Assembly: GCA_050789445.1 (NCBI GenBank) | Contig: JAILXR010000001.1 | Span: 3,162,001 to 3,226,000, forward strand | DNA length: 64,000 nucleotides | Source of the DNA: JAWSVE01 sp050789445 | GTDB taxonomy: Bacteria; Pseudomonadota; Gammaproteobacteria; Pseudomonadales; Cellvibrionaceae | Direction: 5' to 3' | Part shown: piece after piece, positions 25,088 through 33,918 of the stretch | How positions within the stretch are numbered: position 1 is the first letter of the stretch | Layout: every line of letters starts with the position of its first letter | Notes under the pieces: generated by a model | Databases searched by the model: none | The model's input: the letters and a program-made list of their open reading frames with translations, nothing else | Told to the model about the DNA's origin: nothing | Position numbers and translations under genes: made by a program

Positions 25088-27291
25088 AATTGACTCGACG
25101 AAAATTAATTGTTGGCGGTACTTTATTGGGTGGTGGTTTAGTTTTAGGTGTTGCTCTTACTCGACAAAAACCGATTCCACAAACGGTGAGTGGAAGTTTT
25201 CAACCAAACGCGTGGTTGCAAATCACACCTGACAATAAAATTGTTTTTCAATTAGATAAAGCGGAAATGGGTCAGGGTGTTACGACATCGCTGCCAACCA
25301 TTGTGGGTGAAGCCTTAGATTTTGATCCGACAAAAATCATTGTTGAAATGGCTGGGGTGCATCCAGTTTACAACAATCCAGCAATGGGAATGCAGGTCAC
25401 AGGTGGTAGTACTAGTGTTACCACTTCTTGGATCCCTTTAAGTGAAGCGGGCGCAACAGCGCGCTTTATGTTGATGGCTGCTGCCGCAAAGCAATGGGAC
25501 GTGTCTCAAGACGAATTAATAACTGACAATGGTTTTGTTGTTCATCAACCCAGTAATCGCCGTGGAAGTTATGGTGATTTTTCTGAAGCGGCAAAATCGA
25601 TTCCTGTTCCAGAGACTATCTCATTGAAAGCGAAAGAAGATTATAAGTGGGTCGGCAAACGATTTGATCGTGCCGATAGCGCTACAAAAATAAACGGTAC
25701 AGCCAAATTTGGTGCAGATGTTGTTTTGCCTAATATGAAGGTTGCAATGGTTGTTCGATGCCCACATTTTGGTGGGAGCGTAAAATCGTTTGACGCTAGT
25801 GGAGCAAAAAAAATCAAAGGTGTTCAAAAAATATTTGAAATCTATACCGGAGTTGCCGTTATTGCTGATGGTTACTGGCCAGCAAAGCAAGCTGTTAATG
25901 CATTAAAAGTGGAATGGAATAAAGGCCCGCTTGCCGGTTTAAGTTCGACGGATATTTTATCCAATCAAAAAAATGCCTTAGATAATGCAGAAACAATTGT
26001 CGAAGCGATGGATGAAGGTGATGCCGATGGTGTTTGGGAGTCTTCGCAATCGAATGATGATGTGACCGTTGTCGATGTCAATTATTCTGCGCCGTTTTTA
26101 CATCATAGCCCGATGGAACCACAAAACTGCACGGCGTTGGTGAGAGGTGATAAATGTGAATTGTGGGCGCCTTCGCAAGCACCTGGTTTTGTACAAGCAT
26201 TAGCAGCACAGTTTGGTGGTTTTGATAAAAATAATGTGAGTGTTCATACGACAATAATGGGTGGTGGCTTTGGTCGTCGAGCCATGACAGATTTTGCAGG
26301 TGAAGCGGCGGTAATTGCAAAAGAAATGCCTGGAATACCCGTTAAATTAATGTGGTCGCGTGAAGATGATATGCGCCATGATTTTTATCGCCCATCAACA
26401 TATCACCGAGTACGCGGTGTTGTTGGGAATGACGGAAAAATAAATGTATGGCGTCACCGGTTAGTGTCGGCCAGTATTATTAAAGGTATGGCCGTTACTT
26501 TAGTAGGATCTTATATGCCGACGTGGTTGCCAGAAGCGATGGCAAGAGGCATTGGTCGTTTCGCGAGTAATACCGCCGCTAATCGCGATGCGGGAATGGC
26601 CGAAGGTGCAGAAATTCCTTACGCCGTCGAAAATAAAAAAATCGATATTGCTTTATATGATCCCGGTATTCCCTTAGGTTTTTGGCGTTCGGTTGGCCAT
26701 TCTCATAATGCGTTTGTGGCAGAAAGTTTTATGGATGAAATGGCCCATGCCGCTAAAAAAGATCCTGTGAAATTTCGTTTGGATTATTTAAAAGATCATC
26801 CGCGACATGTGGGTGTTTTAGAGGCTGTTGCTAAAGCGGCGAATTGGGGAAGCCCACAAGAAGGGCGTTACCAAGGCGTTGCGGTTCACGAATCGTTTCT
26901 ATCTTATGTTGCTGAAGTTGTTGAAGTATCAAAACAAGCCGATGGTTACAAAATCGAACGTATTGTTTGCGCGGTGGATTGCGGTTTAGTTGTGAACCCC
27001 GATATTGTCGTAGAGCAAATTGAAGGTGCTGTGGCTTATGGTTTAACAGGCGCGCTAAAAGCACCGGTGCAAATTGAAGATGGGAAAGTTGTGCAAAGTA
27101 ATTTTCATGATCTCCCCGTTTTGCGTATAAATGAAATGCCCGAGATCGAAGTAATTGTTTTGGCAAGTGATGAGCATCCAACTGGCGTTGGTGAGATTGG
27201 TTTGCCGCCATTAGCACCGGCTTTGGCAAATGCGTTATTTAAAGCAAGCGGTAATCGCCAACGAGATTTACCGCTATCATTAAAAAGCTAA
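25084..27291 (+). CDS. Molybdenum hydroxylase large subunit, exported (IorB-like)
   Basis: 735 residues. N-terminal TRRKLIVGGTLLGGGLVLG is a twin-arginine-type signal, so the folded cofactor-loaded enzyme should be exported to the periplasm. Typical xanthine-oxidase-family motifs: NKIVFQLDKAEMGQGVTTSL, MGGGFGRRAMTDF (molybdopterin contact) and GVGEIGLPPLAPALANA with Glu near the end as catalytic base. The lack of a long FAD subunit gene beside it matches the IorAB type, which passes electrons to a cytochrome. The substrate (N-heterocycle or aldehyde) cannot be told. Confidence 0.88.
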   Translation: MKLTRRKLIVGGTLLGGGLVLGVALTRQKPIPQTVSGSFQPNAWLQITPDNKIVFQLDKAEMGQGVTTSLPTIVGEALDFDPTKIIVEMAGVHPVYNNPAMGMQVTGGSTSVTTSWIPLSEAGATARFMLMAAAAKQWDVSQDELITDNGFVVHQPSNRRGSYGDFSEAAKSIPVPETISLKAKEDYKWVGKRFDRADSATKINGTAKFGADVVLPNMKVAMVVRCPHFGGSVKSFDASGAKKIKGVQKIFEIYTGVAVIADGYWPAKQAVNALKVEWNKGPLAGLSSTDILSNQKNALDNAETIVEAMDEGDADGVWESSQSNDDVTVVDVNYSAPFLHHSPMEPQNCTALVRGDKCELWAPSQAPGFVQALAAQFGGFDKNNVSVHTTIMGGGFGRRAMTDFAGEAAVIAKEMPGIPVKLMWSREDDMRHDFYRPSTYHRVRGVVGNDGKINVWRHRLVSASIIKGMAVTLVGSYMPTWLPEAMARGIGRFASNTAANRDAGMAEGAEIPYAVENKKIDIALYDPGIPLGFWRSVGHSHNAFVAESFMDEMAHAAKKDPVKFRLDYLKDHPRHVGVLEAVAKAANWGSPQEGRYQGVAVHESFLSYVAEVVEVSKQADGYKIERIVCAVDCGLVVNPDIVVEQIEGAVAYGLTGALKAPVQIEDGKVVQSNFHDLPVLRINEMPEIEVIVLASDEHPTGVGEIGLPPLAPALANALFKASGNRQRDLPLSLKS

Positions 27292-27337
27292 AAGTAAAAT
27301 AAAAATTAAAAAAATAAGTAGAGTTGATCATTAGCGA

Positions 27338-28339
27338 ATGTACAGTTTAGATTTAGAGGTTTTTTCAACGCTCATAAAATGGTTAGAAGAAGGTACGCCA
27401 TCTTGGTTGTGCACCGTAACGTCTACGTGGGGTTCAGCTCCTCGAGATGTTGGCTCGCTAATGGTTTGTGATGATAAAGGCGAGCAGTGTGGTTCTTTGT
27501 CGGGTGGTTGTATTGAAGATGATTTACTCAAAAATATTCATACTGGAAAAATTGCTCGTGATAAAGCTCAGTTTATTTTGTATGGGGAATCACCAGAAGA
27601 GGCCGAACGTTTAAAGTTGCCCTGTGGTGGAACGCTCGGCGTTTTAATTGAACCGATGGACGCAAATGAAAAAACTTTGTCATGGTTGCGAACAGTTAAA
27701 AATGTTATCGAAAAGCGCGAATGCATGACTCGTGATGTTGCGTGGTCTAGCCGTGGTTCAGTCGTCTCTCATCAAGAACTAAAGACTGGCGTAAATGGAA
27801 AGTGGTTTAGCGTTAGCGTCGAGAAAAACGCATCAGAAAAATTCCCCACCACATTGCATCAAATATACGGACCACAATTCCATTTATTTCTAATAGGTGT
27901 GAGTGAAGTCACCAGAGCTTTAGCAAAATTTGCATTACTTATGGATTATCGTGTCTCGGTTTGTGATCCTCGACCAGAGCAAATTGCAAAATGGGATATT
28001 GAGAATGTTTCACTGGTCCAGGCAATGCCGGATGATGCGGTGTTAGAGCATGCTGATGATGCTTATTCAGCCATATTAGCGTTAACACATGATCCTAGAA
28101 TTGATGATATGGGTTTGTTAGAGGCATTTAATACAAAAGCTTTTTATATTGGTGCCATGGGGTCGATGGCGACGTCTAAAAAACGTCATGAAAGGTTGTT
28201 ATCTTTGTCGATCAACGAAAGTGATTTGCAGCGATTGCATGCGCCAATAGGTTTAAATATCGGTAGTAAAACACCATCAGAAATTGCCATTGCGATCTTG
28301 GCCGAACTTACTCAGGTTCGCTCACAAAAAAAAGCCTAG
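27338..28339 (+). CDS. XdhC/CoxI-family molybdenum cofactor insertion protein
   Basis: 333 residues. N-terminal XdhC domain with STWGSAPRDVGSLMV and GSLSGGCIEDDLL; C-terminal Rossmann-type domain with HLFLIGVSEVTRALAKFALLMDYRVSVCDPR and AFYIGAMGSMATSKKRHERL. XdhC binds the molybdenum cofactor, promotes its sulfuration and hands it to the hydroxylase. It begins 46 bases after the large subunit and would serve it. No separate sulfurase is visible nearby. Confidence 0.9.
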   Translation: MYSLDLEVFSTLIKWLEEGTPSWLCTVTSTWGSAPRDVGSLMVCDDKGEQCGSLSGGCIEDDLLKNIHTGKIARDKAQFILYGESPEEAERLKLPCGGTLGVLIEPMDANEKTLSWLRTVKNVIEKRECMTRDVAWSSRGSVVSHQELKTGVNGKWFSVSVEKNASEKFPTTLHQIYGPQFHLFLIGVSEVTRALAKFALLMDYRVSVCDPRPEQIAKWDIENVSLVQAMPDDAVLEHADDAYSAILALTHDPRIDDMGLLEAFNTKAFYIGAMGSMATSKKRHERLLSLSINESDLQRLHAPIGLNIGSKTPSEIAIAILAELTQVRSQKKA

Positions 28340-28499
28340 CTATAGAAATTTTAGGAATGTATTAATTGGGCCTTTCTTCTTATTTACCTTTAACTCCACA
28401 GTCGATAAATTAACAGGCAGGCTTGATTGTTTCTTTGCTCTTCATGGTCCACAATAAATCGCCCCTGAGTATCTATCTTTTAATGATCGAATTTTAAAC

Positions 28500-29138
28500 A
28501 TGGGATTATCTAGATTGCGTTTGGCGGGTTTAGTTTTAGCAGCGGGTCAGTCTCGTCGTTTCGGAGGAGATAAGCGCATTGCTAAATTCGATAATACTTA
28601 TACCTTGCTGCAACAATCGATCTCTTTGATTGAGTCACACTGTTCTTTAATTGTCGTTGTTCTCAGAGTTGAAGACAAAATTCGATTGAATGAATTGTTA
28701 GGGCATTGGCTTAAAGATTCCCGTCTTATGATTGTTTACGCAAAAGACTCTGATAAAGGTATGGGTTATAGCTTAGCGAATGGTGCAGAATCTTTTTTAA
28801 AACTTATTGGTAAAAAAGGTGAGCAATATTCCGGTTTATTAGTGATGTTGGGTGATATGCCTTATATTGCGGCTGATACCATACAAATCGTGGTTGATCG
28901 GTATACAGAAGACAAAATAACCTATCCATGTTTAGATATGATACCGTTAGAAAAAGGTTGGGGACATCCGGTCATCTTTGGAAAGTGTTGGTTCAATTCG
29001 CTTACAGAGCTAACTGGAGACAAAGGTGCTCGATCTATAATTGTAAAGAATATCAGTAGTCGAGAAGAGGTCATTGTTACAGATGAAAATATTCTTCGGG
29101 ATGTAGACACTCCTGACGACTTAGTTATAAAACACTAA
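28500..29138 (+). CDS. MocA-like molybdenum cofactor nucleotidyltransferase
   Basis: 212 residues of the MobA/NTP-transferase fold. N-terminal LAGLVLAAGQSRRFGGDKR is the nucleotide-binding loop, MLGDMPYI holds the metal-binding Asp, and HPVIFGKCWFNSLTELTGDKGARSI is the typical late stretch. MocA attaches CMP to molybdopterin for the xanthine-oxidase family, which agrees with the neighbouring genes; MobA (GMP) is the alternative. Preceded by a 160-base gap, so it may have its own promoter. Confidence 0.85.
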   Translation: MGLSRLRLAGLVLAAGQSRRFGGDKRIAKFDNTYTLLQQSISLIESHCSLIVVVLRVEDKIRLNELLGHWLKDSRLMIVYAKDSDKGMGYSLANGAESFLKLIGKKGEQYSGLLVMLGDMPYIAADTIQIVVDRYTEDKITYPCLDMIPLEKGWGHPVIFGKCWFNSLTELTGDKGARSIIVKNISSREEVIVTDENILRDVDTPDDLVIKH

Positions 29139-29304
29139 ATCAAAATATTTTGTAAGCGGGACTTTTAAAAAAGAAAAGTTAGAAATATATAAATTATTTT
29201 TTGTTTGCTTAAAAATAAAATCGATAAAAACGCAAACTGCTTTTAAACAAAAATGTTAGGCAACTTTAATACATTATATTAATTAGCTGTTTGGAAATAA
29301 AAGA

Positions 29305-29772
29305 ATGATGAAATTAGTTAACAAATACGAACGTGATGGGATGGGGCATATATTTTCCATTAAGGGTGTTTTGTGTGGAGAAAAATTGGTATCGGGTTCT
29401 CTCCTAAAATATAACGCTGAAATGCTGCAGAAGCTGCGCTATCAAATCGGTGATCTCCGCGACGTTGAACGTGTCGATATGACGGTTGAGCAAATGAAAG
29501 ATATTGCCCACATAGATTGCCAGGCCGCTCGTGATGCTGGCATTATGAAAATTGCATTGGTGGCATCCCATGAACTCATTTTTAGTTTGAGTAGTATGTA
29601 CAGCGCTTATGCTATTGAGCCTTGTATGGAAGCAAAAATGTTTCGCAACATGTCTGATGCCCGAGATTGGGTTGAAAGCTTTGTCACCAGTGGGGCATTT
29701 GATATCTCATCACCTATACCGTCTACAATAACAAAAGGCGATTCTCAGTCCTCTTCATTACCCACTTCTTAG
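29305..29772 (+). CDS. Protein of unknown function, possibly STAS-like
   Basis: 155 residues, no signal or membrane segment. The sequence alternates strands and helices (GHIFSIKGVLCGEKL ... VERVDMTVEQMKDIAHIDCQAARDAG ... KIALVASHELIFSLSSMYSAYA), which resembles the SpoIIAA-like/STAS fold seen in small bacterial proteins, but no diagnostic phospho-serine motif is visible. The last 25 residues are Ser/Thr-rich and probably disordered. The gene lies alone between the molybdenum genes and the MoxR operon. Confidence 0.65.
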   Translation: MMKLVNKYERDGMGHIFSIKGVLCGEKLVSGSLLKYNAEMLQKLRYQIGDLRDVERVDMTVEQMKDIAHIDCQAARDAGIMKIALVASHELIFSLSSMYSAYAIEPCMEAKMFRNMSDARDWVESFVTSGAFDISSPIPSTITKGDSQSSSLPTS

Positions 29773-30122
29773 TAAAGACTCCCTGTAAGTGTCATCCGGG
29801 AGTCATCTGTATTGCCTTTCAGCATACCTAAAGCTTAATAAATTTTAATTCTTGCTCACGTTTAACTCCAAGATCTTGAATACAAATCTATCGTAAGATC
29901 CTATACGTGTAAAATTGTGTAAAACGCAATCTTAATCACTGTTGTCGGCGTACTTGTGTTTATAATCATTGATGCAATCTTCTTTTGAGGGTTATACGTT
30001 TATGATGATGAATAAAAATAAAGAACGGTACAATTATTGCTGCATCATAAATAGAGCTTCTTTAAAGAGCGATAAAAGTGCTATAAATCAAGTGGCGCAT
30101 TCGAAATTCTAATCCCTACGGG
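29773..30122. other. 350-base gap before the MoxR/DUF4175 operon
   Basis: AT-rich. A short stem GACTCCC / GGGAGTC (29777-29804) just after the stop codon of the preceding gene could be a weak terminator without a U-tract. The rest presumably carries the operon promoter. No other gene or RNA recognised. Confidence 0.5.
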
Positions 30123-33100
30123 ATGGGTACATTAGCTATGCCCAGTTCACATATAAAAGATTCGTCCTACTCTGGCTCAGCGAGCGTTGCTGAAGTTATG
30201 CATTCTCAACTCAGCAGTTTATGTCACCAACAAAATAGATCACTCATATTCTCGCTAGTCAGTTATTGGGTTATTGCGTGTATTACACTGACGACTGTCA
30301 TTTTGTTAGCTGCATCACTTCTTGTGTTAGAAAATAATTCATTTTCTAAAATTATCTTTAGTGTTTGGGTGCTAGGTTTATTTGTCGTTTCGTTCTGGGC
30401 TTTTTATTCTTATCTTTCGAAGAAAAAAACAGAGAAAGAATTTATCTATTCTGTTGAAAGCGAGATCCCTGATTTAGAGCAGCGTCTGATTACCTCGTCA
30501 GAATTTCAAAATAGAACAGTTTCTGGTGTGTCGCCAAAATTCCTAGAACTGTTACATCGTGATGCAAAACTAAAGGTCGAATCAAAACCTTTTAAGGTTT
30601 ATTTGGAAAAAAAGGATTCTTCAAAAATATTAATTGGGGCGGGAGTTGTTTCGTTAGTATTCTTCATATCGTTGGGTATTTTTGATCAGTTTAGAAGTTC
30701 AGCGCAGTTTTTAGTTTGGCCGAAATCGATATCATTGCAAAAAATTGATTCAGAAAAGCAAGTCCTAGAGGAAAACATTGCAACATTGTTACCGACAGAA
30801 GTTTTAGTCAAGCCCGGCGATATAGAAATACAGCGCGGCGATGATGTTGTTATTACAGCCAGCGTTGATACGTTGGTGTCGGAGGATAATTCTACTCACT
30901 CATTAATTTTGTTTACACAAGACGACCAGCTCAATTGGCGAAAAATAAAGATGTCATCGATAGCGCAAGAGGTTGGTCAGACGCAATATTCGGTTAATCT
31001 TTCTGAGGTCACAAAAGACACGGTTTATTATGTTGCTTTTGTGAATGATAGTTCTTCGGTGCAAGCAGAGAATGATTTGCGTTCTGTTCAGTATACAATC
31101 TCCCTATTTGATTTGCCGAGAATAGAAAGTCTATCAGTAAGCTACGATTATCCTGATTACACAGGGCTTGAGAATCAAACTGAAGACCCGGGTGGTGACA
31201 TCGTTGCACCTGTAGGTACTGTAATAAAACTGTCAGCTGATTTAAATAAAGAAGTGTCTCAGGCAACGTTAAATATTAATGGTCAGACGGTAGTGTTAGA
31301 AGTAAAAAACCTGATGGCATCTGGTGATTTCACCGTGAAAGAGGACGGCGAGTACTTTATTGAGTTAGTTGATAGAAAAAATTTAAAAAATAAAGACCCA
31401 CTTGAATACTACATTCGAGCGATTGAAGATCGTGAGCCAGAAATCACATTGAAAAGCCCAGGGAGAGATAAACGAGTTATGCCCTTAGAAGAAGTGGCTT
31501 TTGAAATAGATGCAAATGATGATTATGGTTTAACTCAGTTTGATTTCAATTACAGCATTATTGGTAGAGACGATAAAAAAATAAATTTTTTATTGGATAG
31601 CCCTGCCAATAAAAATGAAAAAAAACAAGAAAATAAAAAAACAATCGTCGCAGGAACAACCACTCTCTATTTGGAAGACTTAAACGTCCAGCCTGGCGAT
31701 ATCGTTAGCTATTCAGTAAGTGTTGCCGATAACAATGGCTTAACAGGCCCTACGCAAATAATTTCTGATATATATTTTTTAGAAGTTATTCCTACTACAA
31801 GAGAATTCACCCGCGCCAACAGTGGCGGTGGTGGGGGCGGAGGTGGTGGAGGCGGAGGTGGAGGTGGAGATGGAAGTGCTTTAGTAAAAACACAAAAAGA
31901 TGTTATTGCAGCAACATGGAAGTTAAAAAATAGAAAAACGCCAAAAGACGATGATAATTACATTGCCGATGGAAAAATAATACGTGAATCTCAGGCCGAA
32001 GTCGCTGAGCGTGCAAAAATGTCTATCAGCCGTTTAACAGAGCGGGGATCTTTTGAGAATGATAGTTATGAAAATGCAGTGATCGCTTTGCAACAATCAC
32101 TAAAAGAAATGAATAATGCGATAGAAAGTTTAGATGAGCTCGCATTAACGAAAGCCCTTCAGTCGGAGCAGCGTGCGTTACAAGAAATACTGAAAGCCGA
32201 AACCCAAATTAATCGTACTGAAGTGGCTACAAATAGAAATCAACAAGGCGGTGGAGGTGGAGGCCAGCAGCGAGACAATGAGGATCTTCGCGAATTATTT
32301 GAGATGGAGATGGGCGAATTAGAAAACCGGTACGAACTACCATCTGAAGCGCAATCAAGTCAGCAGCAAGGCGACCCGAAAGTAAACGAATTAGCAGAAA
32401 GGCTAAAAGAGCTAGCTAGAAGACAAGAAAGATTGACGCGCTCTCAAAAGGAATTAGCCCGAAGACAAGAACAAATGACGGAAGAGCAGAAGCGTCGACA
32501 GTTAGAAAAGCTTCAGCGAGAGCAAGAGCAGTTAAGGCAGCAGCTATCTCAATTAGCCCAATCTCTTTCTGAGTCAAGTCAGTCGCAATCTGATCAGTCA
32601 TCGCAACAGTCTTCATCTCAACAACGGCGTTTGGAGCAACGAGAGCAGCAACAACGATTACAGCAAGCGATCAACCAAATGCAGCAGTCGGCGGAAAGCA
32701 AAACGGCAAGCCAGTCAGCGGCAAATAGTCAAAAAGCGTTAGAAAATTTGCAGCAACAAGCCGAAGAGATGTCAAAGGGTCAGCAACCATCAATTGCGGA
32801 ATTAAAAAAATCAATTAAAGAAAAAGCGGAACAGTTGGCACAACAGCAAAAGAAAATGAAAGAAGAGTTACAAGAGCTAAGCCGACAGCAAAGTGTTGGA
32901 AATTCGCGAGTAGAGTCAATGAATTCGGGTGAAGCAGAAAATGTGTTAAAACAGCAGCGTGAAATAAAAGCCACTGTTGATGAAATCAGTAAAAAATTAA
33001 GAGAAGTTGCCAGTCGTTCTGGCGATGGGGAGAGTCGAGATATTCAGCAGTCTCATGAACTCTCCCGATCACTGCGACCCATTCAAGAAAAAATGGACAC

Positions 33101-33863
33101 CAGTAACATGATATTAAAACGTGGAATGGTGAATCTCAGTTTAAAGTTAGAAAACGATATTGAAACTGCATTGGATGATTTAAGGCGAGCTGTTAGCTCA
33201 CTGGATGGTTCGGCGATGTCGAGCTCTTCATTAGCAGGAGATGCCGCTTTAGGTGACTCAAAAGAAAATGCAGACGAGAACGAACAATTGGCAGAGCAAG
33301 TTTCACAGCTGAGACAAACACTTCAACGTTTACAGCAGCAAGTAGAAAATCAAAATGGTCAAGCAGCTGGCAATAGTGAAGAAAGTGAAAAGGAGGGCCT
33401 GCGTTTATCTCGTTCAGAAGCAGGCGAGCAACCAGGTAGTGCCGGCCAGTTGCAAGGGGAAAGGAGTAACGCATTCTCTGAACAAAGAGATCAGCAGACA
33501 TCGGGACAATCAGAGCGCGGTTTACAAAATACGCTTGACCAAAGCCGGCAACTAGCGAGAGAACTTGTTCAGCGTGCAGGTCAAGGTGGTGGGCAATTGG
33601 GAGATGCGGTTGAAGGAAGTGCTCGTTCCATTCGTGCAGAGCTGAATCAACAAAGTGTCGAAGACTTTCTCCGTCGACCAGAATTATTGGAAGCTTTGCT
33701 GCAACCTATCGTTGAGTTGGACAATAAATTAAAAGTGCAATCTGAGCTTGATAAAATTGACAGTACTTTATATTCATCTAAAGACGAAGATATTCCTGAT
33801 GAATATAAAGCTAAAGTCGAGAATTATTATCGCGTCTTATCAGAAAGTAAAACAAACCAATAA
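30123..33863 (+). CDS. Large DUF4175-type membrane protein with a long Gln-rich coiled coil
   Basis: 1246 residues. Three membrane segments near 45-67, 77-95 and 168-190, then a periplasmic beta-rich region (about 215-560), a run of 15 glycines at 568-582 and a long charged, Gln/Glu/Arg-rich helical region (about 690-1190). The beta region with repeated DxxGLTQFD-like strands matches DUF4175, a family of unknown function that goes with MoxR, DUF58 and DUF4159 genes. ATG at 30123 or 30138 could start it. It heads an eight-gene run with overlaps and short gaps. Confidence 0.8.
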   Translation: MGTLAMPSSHIKDSSYSGSASVAEVMHSQLSSLCHQQNRSLIFSLVSYWVIACITLTTVILLAASLLVLENNSFSKIIFSVWVLGLFVVSFWAFYSYLSKKKTEKEFIYSVESEIPDLEQRLITSSEFQNRTVSGVSPKFLELLHRDAKLKVESKPFKVYLEKKDSSKILIGAGVVSLVFFISLGIFDQFRSSAQFLVWPKSISLQKIDSEKQVLEENIATLLPTEVLVKPGDIEIQRGDDVVITASVDTLVSEDNSTHSLILFTQDDQLNWRKIKMSSIAQEVGQTQYSVNLSEVTKDTVYYVAFVNDSSSVQAENDLRSVQYTISLFDLPRIESLSVSYDYPDYTGLENQTEDPGGDIVAPVGTVIKLSADLNKEVSQATLNINGQTVVLEVKNLMASGDFTVKEDGEYFIELVDRKNLKNKDPLEYYIRAIEDREPEITLKSPGRDKRVMPLEEVAFEIDANDDYGLTQFDFNYSIIGRDDKKINFLLDSPANKNEKKQENKKTIVAGTTTLYLEDLNVQPGDIVSYSVSVADNNGLTGPTQIISDIYFLEVIPTTREFTRANSGGGGGGGGGGGGGGGDGSALVKTQKDVIAATWKLKNRKTPKDDDNYIADGKIIRESQAEVAERAKMSISRLTERGSFENDSYENAVIALQQSLKEMNNAIESLDELALTKALQSEQRALQEILKAETQINRTEVATNRNQQGGGGGGQQRDNEDLRELFEMEMGELENRYELPSEAQSSQQQGDPKVNELAERLKELARRQERLTRSQKELARRQEQMTEEQKRRQLEKLQREQEQLRQQLSQLAQSLSESSQSQSDQSSQQSSSQQRRLEQREQQQRLQQAINQMQQSAESKTASQSAANSQKALENLQQQAEEMSKGQQPSIAELKKSIKEKAEQLAQQQKKMKEELQELSRQQSVGNSRVESMNSGEAENVLKQQREIKATVDEISKKLREVASRSGDGESRDIQQSHELSRSLRPIQEKMDTSNMILKRGMVNLSLKLENDIETALDDLRRAVSSLDGSAMSSSSLAGDAALGDSKENADENEQLAEQVSQLRQTLQRLQQQVENQNGQAAGNSEESEKEGLRLSRSEAGEQPGSAGQLQGERSNAFSEQRDQQTSGQSERGLQNTLDQSRQLARELVQRAGQGGGQLGDAVEGSARSIRAELNQQSVEDFLRRPELLEALLQPIVELDNKLKVQSELDKIDSTLYSSKDEDIPDEYKAKVENYYRVLSESKTNQ

Positions 33864-33918
33864 AATCAAATGCAGATAAATAAAGTACCGAGCAGTTCAT
33901 TGGAAATAGAGAATTAAT

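Noticed and set aside
29777..29804. GACTCCC/GGGAGTC stem as a true terminator
   Set aside because: No U-tract follows and the stem is only seven bases; mentioned in the gap entry only.
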